Part shown: positions 52,217 through 60,361 of the stretch, piece after piece
Numbering within the stretch: the first letter of the stretch is position 1
Layout of the letters: every line of letters starts with the position of its first letter
Source of the DNA: Dictyobacter formicarum
GTDB lineage: Bacteria; Chloroflexota; Ktedonobacteria; Ktedonobacterales; Ktedonobacteraceae
DNA length: 64,000 nt
Assembly: GCF_016587435.1 (NCBI RefSeq)
Contig: NZ_BNJJ01000014.1
Coordinates: 124,001-188,000 of the forward strand
Direction of reading: 5' to 3'
Notes under the pieces: model-generated
Told to the model about the DNA's origin: nothing
What the model saw: only the letters and a program-made list of their open reading frames with translations
Databases searched by the model: none
Made by a program: the position numbers and the translations under genes

Positions 52217-53941
52217 CCCTTTGGCAATACATTGCCCGGTGGAGATAATCGTGATCTGCAACCATTTATGGATTTTGTAGGTAGTGCTCGTATTGTGGCA
52301 TGTGGTGAAGCAACTCGTGGTACGCATGAGTTTTTTACATTAAAACATCGACTTCTGGAGCTTCTGGTTCAAGAAAAAGGATTTACCCTGTTTGCTATTG
52401 AGGAGGGCTGGGTAGAGGCTCAGCGCATCAATGAGTTTATCTGCTATGGACACGGTGATCCACATCGCCTGTTGGATGGGTTGCGCTTTTGGACCTGGAA
52501 GACGCAGGAGATGCTAGATATTATTCTGTGGATGCGTTCGTACAATGAGCGGCGTGGTAGTGCCCCGGCCGTGCAGTTCTGTGGCATTGATATGCAGTCA
52601 TTCGATCTGGCTATGCAAAATGTGCTGAACTTTGTGCAGCAAGTAGATCCAGACGCTGTTGAGGAGTTGACTGAACTGTACAGTACCTTCTGGGGTTATG
52701 CGGACCAGCCGGGTCGCTATGGTGAAGAGACAGCGCAGGTAAAACATACCTGTCAGCTACAACTGCAGCGTGTTTACGACTTGCTCAGTCAGCGGCGTCC
52801 CATTTACGAACGACTTTCCTCTAGCAGCGAGTTTGAATATGCACTGCATGGCGCCCGTATTGTCATTCAGGCCGAAGAGATGTTTGCTTCCTTCAACTAC
52901 GAATTGCGTGATTGCTTTATGGCGGAGAACGCCATCTGGCATGTCAATCAGGCGGGTCCTGACGCCAAGATGTTTATCTGGACCCACAATGGACATGCGG
53001 CCGCACCACTGGGCAATGAGCAACGTAGATTTATGGGGACCTATTTGAGTGAACATTATCAAGAGGCCTTTTTGACGATTGGGATGCTCTTTTATCAAGG
53101 GAGTTGCAATGCACTGCGTCATCAACATCCTCGAGGGCCGCAGCCCCTGGAGGTAGGCCTGCCGCCGCAAGATAGCTATGAATATGCCTTTCACGCCGTT
53201 GGTTTGCCACGCATGATGATCGACCTGCAGGGTTTTTCTGATAGCGAAACACGGAGCGCCTGGCTGCTGCAGCCTCATCAATATCGTGCGATCGGTGCCA
53301 TGTACTCTCCTGAGCAGGATTCTTTGTACTGGTCGCTGATAGAACTGGCCTACGAGTTTGATCTTGTTTTCTACATTAATGACTCGACCCCATCCCGACT
53401 TATCCATAGCAGTCATTTACAAACGGATGAGCCGCCCAGGATCCACACGCTGATCTCGACTCGACCAAGAAATGGCAATTTTGCTTCAGGGCTGGCCTAC
53501 TGGTTGTATAATACACCCCCGGGACATGAATGTGGAGTGGAAACCACGCAGGCTCATAGTGGCGATACCTGTGCCTACTTGAAGTCACTAGAAGCGGACA
53601 CACTGGTTTTTAGCACCCTCCATCAGCTGATCGGGGCGACCGCCTATCATCATCAGCGCATTCGCCTATCTGCATATGTAATGGCAAAGCAAGTACAGGG
53701 CGCGGCGGGTCTCTGGATGCGCATTGAGGGTCCCGGCGGTGCCCTGTCCTTTGATGGGATGTCCGATCGGCCCATCACTGGCAGCAGCGATTGGGCACGT
53801 TACGAGATTGTACTGGATGTGCCCGAGGACAGCACGCAGATCGTCTTCGGCCTTTATCTCTCTGGACGTGGCCAGATCTGGTTTGATGACGTGGAATTAG
53901 AAAGTGCCTCTACCAATGTGCCAACCACCGACATGTTTTGA
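52217..53941 (+). pseudogene. 3' fragment of erythromycin-esterase-like gene with C-terminal jelly-roll domain
   Basis: Nearly the whole gene lies downstream of the insertion; about 575 codons remain in one frame. The N-terminal 400 residues are an erythromycin esterase/succinoglycan-biosynthesis-type domain (RIVACGEATRGTHEFFTLKH, IDMQSFDLAMQ, IWTHNGHAAAPLG). In the family the first motif usually reads GExTHG; here it is GEATRGTH, so the expected catalytic His is Arg. The last 160 residues resemble a carbohydrate-binding jelly roll (NGNFASGLAYWLYNTPPG ... GQIWFDDVELE). The domain itself is complete, so an internal start such as TTG 52232 could still yield product, but no ribosome site is seen. 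Confidence 0.82.
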
Positions 53942-53947
53942 TGAATG

Positions 53948-55210
53948 TCAGGCATCGCCACGCTGGAGGGCAAATTGATCAAACATCGCCTCCCAGACCT
54001 CCTGGTTTTCAATGCGCTCACGTGGGTTCGCGACTCGCCCATTGATCATCTCAAAAATGCAACTGAGCAAGCGTTGGAGTACCATTGAGGCTTCGTCATA
54101 GAAGCTGGCCGCTTTCTTAATGTCGCCGTTGAGGATTTCATGGCACAGGGCTGTGAAGTTCTCAACGTCGATATGATTATGATCGACCCGAAACTCATAG
54201 CTCCCCATATGCCAGAGATTCTCATTGATCATTAGTGTATGCAGGGTCCTGGGTTCCAGATCAACCCCATTGGCACGGCAGGTCTCGGCCAGTGCATCCA
54301 TGGTCCAGTTGATAAAAATTACCAGCGTCGACAGTTGCTCGGTCGGCGTATTTTTTGTTTCCCATTCCTGTTCCATACGACTGATCAGATTGAGTAGTTC
54401 GAAGTTCTCCAGGCGCAACTTTTCAGCTGGATCGGGCAGGCGGACTTTGCGTCCATTGAGGTGCTGCATTTCCTGGTGGACGGGTAAGAGGAAGCGCTGT
54501 TGCGCGAGCTGTCCCAGTTCGCGGGCCACGTCTAATTCGGGTCGACGTAAAGCACTGGCAATGCGCCGTACGCGCCGATAAAGGTTGACGTGTGTGAAGA
54601 GTTCCAGGCTGCGAATATCAAAGCGCATGGCATAAGAGATGGCTGGAGCTAGCTGGAGCAAGGTACGCATACCATGGGGGAGCACTTTAATCAGTTCCTG
54701 CCACTCATCGCTGTAGCGCACCATTTCCATGGTTGCCCGCACCACCTCAATATCCAGCGACGCCTCACCATAGGGGAGCAACTTTTGTACATTAGGGCTG
54801 GCGATAAATTCGTAGTAGCCGTCTACCCACAGCGCGAGTTCGCGGGCTGTCCATAATGTTTTGATACGCAAGGCCTCACGTAACTGCTGCTCTGTAATGA
54901 CTTTCATCATCACCAGGCGCTCCCCAATACGCTTGCCCAGGGGGTCCTGAAGTTGTTGGGCGTAGGCCTCTTCGATATGATGGTAGGTTGTCATCCCCAA
55001 CTGCTGTAAAACATCACCCAATGCCAGCGCCCCAGGGTCTAACTCTGCTGCATTGGCCAGCTTTCCTTCGTTGAAGTAAAGGATGCCCATGCGTCCCGTG
55101 CTCTGTTTGAGATGAATTGCGCCCGTCATGCCGCCAAGCTCTACAATCTGTAGGATCTCTACTAAGCCAAAGTCATTCAGATTACCAGACAAGACGGTGT
55201 CTGTGTTCAT
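53948..55210 (-). CDS. DUF4388 domain protein
   Basis: A 420-residue protein whose N-terminus is a DUF4388 domain (LSGNLNDFGLVEILQIVELG, GAIHLKQSTGRMGILYFNEG, LGDVLQQLG, about 5-90), followed by a second part of the same module (GERLVMMKVITEQQLREALR) and a long alpha-helical region. DUF4388 is found in gliding, polarity and cyclic-nucleotide-linked regulators; its molecular role is unknown. The start is placed at ATG 55210 because the frame from 55222 has no ribosome site, though GGGGGAG lies very near. It is convergent with the esterase fragment. Confidence 0.78.
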   Translation of the reverse strand: MNTDTVLSGNLNDFGLVEILQIVELGGMTGAIHLKQSTGRMGILYFNEGKLANAAELDPGALALGDVLQQLGMTTYHHIEEAYAQQLQDPLGKRIGERLVMMKVITEQQLREALRIKTLWTARELALWVDGYYEFIASPNVQKLLPYGEASLDIEVVRATMEMVRYSDEWQELIKVLPHGMRTLLQLAPAISYAMRFDIRSLELFTHVNLYRRVRRIASALRRPELDVARELGQLAQQRFLLPVHQEMQHLNGRKVRLPDPAEKLRLENFELLNLISRMEQEWETKNTPTEQLSTLVIFINWTMDALAETCRANGVDLEPRTLHTLMINENLWHMGSYEFRVDHNHIDVENFTALCHEILNGDIKKAASFYDEASMVLQRLLSCIFEMINGRVANPRERIENQEVWEAMFDQFALQRGDA

Positions 55211-55445
55211 TCTCTCCCCCATATGGCATCTGGTGCGCTTGATAGCGTAGATCGCAATGCAAATATGCTTAAAGCGTCTCTCGGATCACATTTAAAACTT
55301 CGTCATTTCTGCATTAAATGTTCTCAGTAGACACGCCCGTGCTCTGCATTATATCAGAGCTTTACCTTATTCAACAAGTTGCTGACATATGGTCAATTTT
55401 TATATATATGCATATGTTTATGTTGCACTCTCTGACGTCTCGGGC

Positions 55446-55454
55446 TGCTATAAT
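55446..55454 (+). promoter_or_regulatory. Extended -10 promoter implying leaderless SDR mRNA
   Basis: TGCTATAAT (extended -10, TGnTATAAT) ends five bases before the first ATG at 55460, and no ribosome site precedes that ATG. Transcription would begin at or just inside the start codon; ATGs at 55463 or 55469 are alternative starts. Confidence 0.6.
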
Positions 55455-55459
55455 TTAGT

Positions 55460-56176
55460 ATGATGAATATGAAAAATAAAGTCGCTTTGATTACTGGTGC
55501 TGGACGTGGAGTTGGGCGTGCGACCGCCCGTTTACTGGCCCAGGCTGGTGCCCAGGTTATCCTGTTCAGCCGCACCCGGTCGCAGCTAGAAGAAGCCGTA
55601 GCTGAGATTACGCATAACGGTGGTCACGCGCTGGCCTTTAGTGGTGATGTCTCGCGCGAAGAGGATGTGCTGGCCGTCTTCCAGCATATCCAATCGACAT
55701 ATGGACGCCTGGATATATTGATCAACTGCGCCGCTATTGTGGCGGTGAAGCCATTTGCTGAAATGGATACAGCTACCTGGGATCAGGTGATCAATATCAA
55801 TCTACGCGGCACCTTCCTCTGTTGCCGTGAGGCTTTTCGTCTGATGATGGCGAAGCGGCAGGGTGTGATCATCAACATCTCGTCCCTCTCGGGCGTCAAG
55901 GGTGTTGAAAAGTTTCCCGGCATGAGCGCCTACAATGTCTCCAAGTCCGGCGTTGCGGGGCTGACCGAGATCCTGGCTGTCGAGGGTAAGCCGCATAACA
56001 TCCGTGTCTGCGCGGTCAGTCCAGGTGCCGTGGATACCGAGATGCTGCACCAGGCCGCTCCGCACCTCAAAGCGGGCATGACCGCGGACGAGCTGGCGGA
56101 GATTCTTGCCTACCTGGCCGCTGATACCGGTCGTATGTTTAGTGGCAGCAACATCGAGCTGTTCACCAACGCATAA
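55460..56176 (+). CDS. Short-chain dehydrogenase/reductase
   Basis: A 238-residue classical SDR. The cofactor loop is TGAGRGVGRATARLL, the NNAG-equivalent is INCAA, and the active site is Ser in INISSLSG with YNVSK supplying Tyr and Lys. The C-terminal GMTADELAEILAYLAAD is FabG-like. Substrate is not determined. It stands 192 bases upstream of the pterin synthase gene on the same strand; since sepiapterin reductases are SDRs, a role in pterin reduction is possible but unproven. A promoter right at the start codon suggests a leaderless transcript. Confidence 0.88.
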   Translation: MMNMKNKVALITGAGRGVGRATARLLAQAGAQVILFSRTRSQLEEAVAEITHNGGHALAFSGDVSREEDVLAVFQHIQSTYGRLDILINCAAIVAVKPFAEMDTATWDQVININLRGTFLCCREAFRLMMAKRQGVIINISSLSGVKGVEKFPGMSAYNVSKSGVAGLTEILAVEGKPHNIRVCAVSPGAVDTEMLHQAAPHLKAGMTADELAEILAYLAADTGRMFSGSNIELFTNA

Positions 56177-56297
56177 GATCCCTTAATCCGCAATTACTGC
56201 TGAGGCGCGCCAGCTTATAGGAAGGGACGGCTGGCGCCGGTCAGTTTGCTGAGGAAAGCATGCTCTCGATATGAATTGTTGAGTATCCTGGCTGTGC

Positions 56298-56327
56298 TTG
56301 CTAAACGTCAATAGTAGAGAGTATAAA
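56298..56327 (+). promoter_or_regulatory. Possible promoter of the pterin gene pair
   Basis: TTGCTA and TATAAA are separated by 18 bases, about 40 bases before the pterin synthase ATG. Confidence 0.45.
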
Positions 56328-56368
56328 ATAAAGATTGGAAAATAGAAAGAGAGAAAGAGGATACTGAC

Positions 56369-56806
56369 ATGGTCTATCTGACCCGGCGTGTCACTTTCAG
56401 CGCAGCGCATCGCTTATGGAGCAATCACCTGACTGAAGAAGAGAACCTCCAAATTTACGATAAATGTGCCAATCCCAATGGCCATGGACATAACTATATG
56501 CTGGAAGTGACGGTATATGGGCTGCCAGATCCAAAAACAGGGATGGTCATGAATCTAACCGATATGAAGAGAATTATGAACGAGCAAGTGGTGGATTGGG
56601 TTGATCACAAGCATCTTAACTATGATGTGCCCTGGCTGGAAGGCGTGATTCCAACTGCCGAGCTGCTGGTCATTAAGTTCTGGGAACGCCTGGAGCAGGG
56701 TTTTCCGCCGGGCCTGCTCTATGAAGTTACGCTGCATGAGACAGAGAATAATAGTGCCAGTTATCGCGGCGAACGAGCAGATGTGGTGGAAGGGGGGTTG
56801 CCATGA
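56369..56806 (+). CDS. 6-pyruvoyl-tetrahydropterin synthase
   Basis: A 145-residue PTPS-fold enzyme. The zinc His residues are in FSAAHRL and NGHGHNY. The catalytic Cys spacing is C-x5-HGH (CANPNGHGH), as in animal-type pyruvoyl-tetrahydropterin synthases, rather than the C-x3-HGH of QueD. Other matches to the biopterin enzyme are DPKTGMVMNLTDMKR, VDHKHLNYDVPW and LHETENNSASYRGE. It should convert dihydroneopterin triphosphate to 6-pyruvoyl-tetrahydropterin on the way to tetrahydrobiopterin. AGAGGA precedes the ATG. Its stop overlaps the start of a glycosyltransferase (ATGA), linking pterin synthesis to glycosylation. Confidence 0.9.
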   Translation: MVYLTRRVTFSAAHRLWSNHLTEEENLQIYDKCANPNGHGHNYMLEVTVYGLPDPKTGMVMNLTDMKRIMNEQVVDWVDHKHLNYDVPWLEGVIPTAELLVIKFWERLEQGFPPGLLYEVTLHETENNSASYRGERADVVEGGLP

Positions 56807-57900
56807 GAATAGCGCTGGTGGCGCCATTGGTGACGCCGATTGCTCAGCCGTTTATTGGTGGCTCGCAGGCCATGGTTGCTGACCTGGCTATGGGTATGGC
56901 GCAGCGTGGACACCAGGTGACATTGTTTGCGCGCGAAGGCTCATCTGTGCCGGGTGTCCACATTGAGCCGGTGGTGGTGCCTGAGCATGTCACGCCATCA
57001 AGCTTTGCCGAACCAGGCAAAGAGCAATCGCTTGATCCCGGCTTTATGGCCCAGGCCAACGTTTTTTTTGAACTTTACCTGCAATTGCGCCAGCGGGCAC
57101 AGGAGTTTGATATCATTCATGCCCATGCCTTCGACTGGCCCAGCTTTGCCTGCAGCACTCTGATCACTACCATTCCAGTCTTGCATACCGTGCATCTGCC
57201 TGCTATCTTGCCCGAGATTAATAATGTGCTGAGCGTGCTGGAACGGCAGCAACATCCCGTGAGCCTGCTGACCGTTTCGCAGGCGTGCGCCCGTGATTAC
57301 GCAGCCTATTGCACTTTCGATCATGTTATCTACAATGGACTGGATATTGAAGCGATTCCTTTTTCTCCCCGGGTAGCACCCGATGCACCACTTTTATTTG
57401 CCGGACGCATTACGCCTGAGAAAGGTGTGGAGCAGGCGATCGAGATTGCCGAGCAAGCTGGAAGACGCTTGATCGTGGCGGGCGGCATCTACGATCGCCG
57501 TTATCATGAAGAGCGTGTCTTGCCGCGTATCGCGCAAAAGCCGGAGCAGTTTACTTATGTGGGACAACTGGATCACACCACGCTATGGAAGTTGATGAGT
57601 GAGGTACAAGGTCTGCTGTTCCCTATTGCCTGGGATGAGCCCTTTGGGTTGACTCTGGTGGAGGCCATGGCGACTGGTACGCCTGTGATCGCCTTTCAAC
57701 GTGGCGCCATGCCCGAAATCATTCAGGATGGGCAGACCGGCTTTTTGGTTCCACCCGAAGATTGTTTCCAGGCTGCGCAGGCTGTACAGCGGCTACCGTT
57801 GCTTTCACGCGAACGCTGTCGCGCCCATGCCGAAGCCAAATTTTCCCTGCAGCGCATGCTCGATGACCACGAAGAGGTTTATCAGCGCTTTGCCCGCTGA
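56803..57900 (+). CDS. GT4-family glycosyltransferase, candidate pterin glycosyltransferase
   Basis: A 365-residue GT-B retaining glycosyltransferase. The N-terminal domain (MRIALVAPLVTPIAQPFIGG) has a Gly-rich acceptor loop. The donor domain has LLFAGRITPEKGVEQAIEIA, FTYVGQLDHTTLWKLM and the GT4 signature PIAWDEPFGLTLVEAMATGTPVIAF with the E-x7-E pair. Start and preceding stop overlap by four bases (ATGA), so it is made together with the pyruvoyl-tetrahydropterin synthase. Cyanobacteria and Chlorobium make glycosylated tetrahydrobiopterin with related GT4 enzymes, so a pterin glycosyltransferase is the leading hypothesis. A general surface-glycan role remains possible. Confidence 0.85.
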   Translation: MRIALVAPLVTPIAQPFIGGSQAMVADLAMGMAQRGHQVTLFAREGSSVPGVHIEPVVVPEHVTPSSFAEPGKEQSLDPGFMAQANVFFELYLQLRQRAQEFDIIHAHAFDWPSFACSTLITTIPVLHTVHLPAILPEINNVLSVLERQQHPVSLLTVSQACARDYAAYCTFDHVIYNGLDIEAIPFSPRVAPDAPLLFAGRITPEKGVEQAIEIAEQAGRRLIVAGGIYDRRYHEERVLPRIAQKPEQFTYVGQLDHTTLWKLMSEVQGLLFPIAWDEPFGLTLVEAMATGTPVIAFQRGAMPEIIQDGQTGFLVPPEDCFQAAQAVQRLPLLSRERCRAHAEAKFSLQRMLDDHEEVYQRFAR

Positions 57901-57910
57901 ACCACGATTG

Positions 57911-57958
57911 GCGCATCCTTATAGCATCCCATCATAATGATGAGCTATAAGGATGCGC
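57911..57958. terminator. Hairpin between convergent genes
   Basis: A 15-bp perfect stem (GCGCATCCTTATAGC / GCTATAAGGATGCGC) encloses a small ATCAT / ATGAT hairpin. It separates the glycosyltransferase stop (57900) from the glutamine synthetase stop (57970). Confidence 0.75.
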
Positions 57959-57969
57959 ATTTATGGTTA

Positions 57970-59370
57970 CTAAAAGACTGGTAGATAGTGCTCAATTTCC
58001 CAGGTATGTACCTGCTGACGGTATTCGATCCATTCGATGCTTTTTGCATCGATAAATCCCTCATAAATGGTGTCGCCCAGCACATCGCGGATCAAAGCAT
58101 CTTCACGCATTCCATCCAGGGCTTCGCCCAGGGTGGCGGGCAACAGGCGTGCCCGGGAACGTAAACGTTCGCCCTCGTCTTGCAGGAAAATATTTTCATC
58201 CATTGCCGGAGGCAGGGTCATTTTACGTTGAATACCATCCAATCCTGCACGCAGCATGACGGCCAGCGCCAGGTGAGGATTGCAGCTAGGATCGCTGCAG
58301 CGCAGCTCGATGCGCATGGAAGACTGCGGATCTGTCCCTAGACGCGGGACGCGAATCAAGGCCTGGCGGTTGACGCGTCCCCAGTTTACAAGCACGGGAG
58401 CCTCGTAGCCTCGGACCAGGCGTTTATAAGAATTGACCAGGGGCGCCAGGATGGCGCACATTGAGCGCGCATGCGACAACTGGCCAGCAATAAAGCAACG
58501 GCCAAGCTCGGAAAGTCCATATTCCGCATGTTCATCGACAAACACATTTTTGCCTGTATCGATGCTTATTAATTGCTGGTGAACATGCAGTCCAGAACCA
58601 TTGGTGCGGTAAAAAGGTTTGGGCAAGAATGTTGCATACAGATTATGCTGCGAAGCGATGGCCTTGATGACATATTTAGCGGTCATCAAGCTATCAGCTA
58701 TGCGCAGGGCATCCCCGTTTTCAAAATCAATCTCATGCTGACCGGGAGCCACCTCATGATGGCTACTCTCGATTTTTATGCCCATGCTTTGCAGGGCATG
58801 CACCATCTCGCTGCGAATAGTAACCGTAAATTTAGTCGAAAGATCGAAGTAGCTGCCTGGATCATCTTGCAGGGGTATTGGTTTCTTATCTTTAAGCTGA
58901 AGCAGGAAAAATTCTAATTCAGGGGCTACCTGGTACTTGAAGCCCATAGCGCGCGCATCCTCAATAGCACTCAGGAGCGCTGCGCGCGGATCTCCTTCGA
59001 ATCGTTCTCCATCGGGCTCACGTATATCGCAGATGACGCGTGCCACCACGTCTCCATCGCTCTGGGAGTCCTGCAGGCGCGCATCAATGTTTGGAGCGGG
59101 ACGTACCGTACCTGGTAGAGCTGTAAAGGTCGTCAGGTCCGGATACAGGTACATGTCGCTTTCAGCCACGCGGGCTATGTTCTCAAGTGCAGAGCCGTCA
59201 AACCACTTGCCGTGTCGCACACAATCAGCAAACTGTTCCACTGGAATGGTTACGCACTTGGCGACACCCACCACATCGGTAAATTCCAGATTCACAAAAC
59301 GGATGCGTTCGTTTTTGATCGTGGCCATTACCTGCTCGAAACTGGTATGGTCTCCACGTTTATCTGCCAT
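57970..59370 (-). CDS. glnA: Glutamine synthetase, type I
   Basis: A 466-residue type I glutamine synthetase making glutamine from glutamate, ammonia and ATP. Visible are the N-terminal VNLEFTDVVGVAKCVTIP, WFDGSALENIARVAESDMYL, the metal site APELEFFLL, HHEVAPGQHEIDF, the ATP/glutamate region FLPKPFYRTNGSGLHVHQQL and NWGRVNRQALIRVPR. The adenylylation-type Tyr segment of proteobacterial GS is not obvious, so regulation is probably by feedback or protein partners. AAGGAG precedes the ATG. It is monocistronic; no glnB or glnR gene is nearby. A GS-like gamma-glutamyl ligase is less likely given the intact ammonia-site motifs. Confidence 0.9.
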   Translation of the reverse strand: MADKRGDHTSFEQVMATIKNERIRFVNLEFTDVVGVAKCVTIPVEQFADCVRHGKWFDGSALENIARVAESDMYLYPDLTTFTALPGTVRPAPNIDARLQDSQSDGDVVARVICDIREPDGERFEGDPRAALLSAIEDARAMGFKYQVAPELEFFLLQLKDKKPIPLQDDPGSYFDLSTKFTVTIRSEMVHALQSMGIKIESSHHEVAPGQHEIDFENGDALRIADSLMTAKYVIKAIASQHNLYATFLPKPFYRTNGSGLHVHQQLISIDTGKNVFVDEHAEYGLSELGRCFIAGQLSHARSMCAILAPLVNSYKRLVRGYEAPVLVNWGRVNRQALIRVPRLGTDPQSSMRIELRCSDPSCNPHLALAVMLRAGLDGIQRKMTLPPAMDENIFLQDEGERLRSRARLLPATLGEALDGMREDALIRDVLGDTIYEGFIDAKSIEWIEYRQQVHTWEIEHYLPVF

Positions 59371-59440
59371 GCTCTTTTGCTCCTTCGCGCCATTGCTGTT
59401 CTAGTATTATTGTCTACCTCGACATATTGCTGATTACCGT

Positions 59441-59722
59441 ATGCTTTTTTCTTTATCTAAAAGGCGAGACGACTATTGGTGGTTGTTGCATCTACTTTTT
59501 TCGTATCTTTATTATACGCAAGCCAGTTGTTGGTTGGAAATGGGTGTGCCAGCCGCTGCCTGGCAGTATTTGGCCGACTATGATTGTAGCCTTTCGATAG
59601 AGGCTTGCATTACTATAACGACCTACCTACATTGTATAGCATCAACGCCGGAAAAAGAGAGATTACTGAGGCATATTTTAGCTTGTTTGCCTGATATTTC
59701 AAGCTCAATACTGCTGGGATAG
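59441..59722 (+). CDS. Doubtful small protein
   Basis: A 93-codon open frame rich in Leu, Tyr, Trp and Cys (WWLLHLLFSYLYYTQASC). No ribosome site, promoter or family can be seen, and codon choice is more AT-rich than in neighbours. It is listed because it fills the space between glutamine synthetase and the aldo/keto reductase remnant; it may be chance. Confidence 0.25.
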   Translation: MLFSLSKRRDDYWWLLHLLFSYLYYTQASCWLEMGVPAAAWQYLADYDCSLSIEACITITTYLHCIASTPEKERLLRHILACLPDISSSILLG

Positions 59723-59832
59723 AGGCCTCGCATCTATTTAACTGTATGGAGAAGTATATCATTAAATTCAAGAGTTGAGTATCTTGCATGATAGTAGGTT
59801 AAGAGAGGTATTGTTTGAAAAATTCTACATTT

Positions 59833-59920
59833 ATATATGCGTTGTGGCATAAGGTGTTCCATGGAACACCTTATGCCACAACGCATATATATTGCTTGAG
59901 CGCTGAAGGCGCGAACAGTC
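59833..59920. repeat. Modular hairpin repeat, copy 6
   Basis: A perfect 28-bp hairpin (59833-59860 / 59863-59890, apex GGTGTTCC-at-GGAACACC) followed by TTGCTTGAGCGCTGAAGGCG, the tail shared with copies 1 and 5 (TTTTGAGCGCCG). The 5' palindromic module is missing or degraded. It lies just downstream of the aldo/keto reductase remnant. Confidence 0.7.
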
Positions 59921-59935
59921 AGGTAGGACGATAGA

Positions 59936-60232
59936 TTATTCGAGTCCAAGCCAGTGTTGATCAGCCCGCTGTTCCCAGATGGCGCGGATTTCCTGGTACT
60001 CTTCATCTGAGAGATTGCCTGCTGCAATCAAGGCGGCATTTTGCGCGTAGCGTGCAGGATTAGTCGTGCCGACGATCGCGGTATGCACTCCAGGCGTGCT
60101 CAGAGTAAAGCGCAGGGCAGTCGCGAGCGCCGTTGCGGGGCCACTCTGCAAGAAGTCATAGTAAAATTCTCCTTTGTTTTCTGGTAATGGAACAAATTGC
60201 CGCAAAGACTCGCGGAGAGTGAGCTGTGACAC
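59936..60232 (-). pseudogene. C-terminal remnant of an aldo/keto reductase
   Basis: The 98-codon frame corresponds to the last third of an aldo/keto reductase: TALATALRFTLSTPGVHTAI, VGTTNPARYAQN for NADPH binding, and LSDEEYQEIRAIWEQR. The N-terminal barrel strands and the Asp-Tyr-Lys-His active site are absent, and upstream sequence in the same frame carries no homology before the terminator of the next gene. It starts at GTG without a ribosome site. It is a truncated gene, with repeat copy 6 immediately beyond its end. Confidence 0.75.
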
Positions 60233-60272
60233 ATTCTTTGTAAGGGGAAGAATTGCAAGTAAGCCATAAAAG

Positions 60273-60306
60273 TAAGAGCACCTCCCTGATGGGGCGGGTG
60301 CTCTTA
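60273..60306 (-). terminator. Terminator of the M16-like gene
   Basis: A 10-bp stem (TAAGAGCACC / GGTGCTCTTA) with an inner CCC / GGG pairing, followed on the minus strand by CTTTTAT. It lies 56 bases beyond the stop. Confidence 0.7.
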
Positions 60307-60361
60307 TACAATCTTCATGCTTATAGTATGTTTACGGGCCGGAACCGGGAAGAGTTTCAAC

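Noticed and set aside
52757..53416. 219-codon minus-strand frame inside the esterase gene
   Set aside because: Shadow frame opposite a conserved domain.
56369..56806. Assignment as QueD of the queuosine pathway, linked to tgt at 24459
   Set aside because: The Cys-to-HGH spacing is five residues and the sequence follows the biopterin enzyme; other queuosine genes are not nearby.
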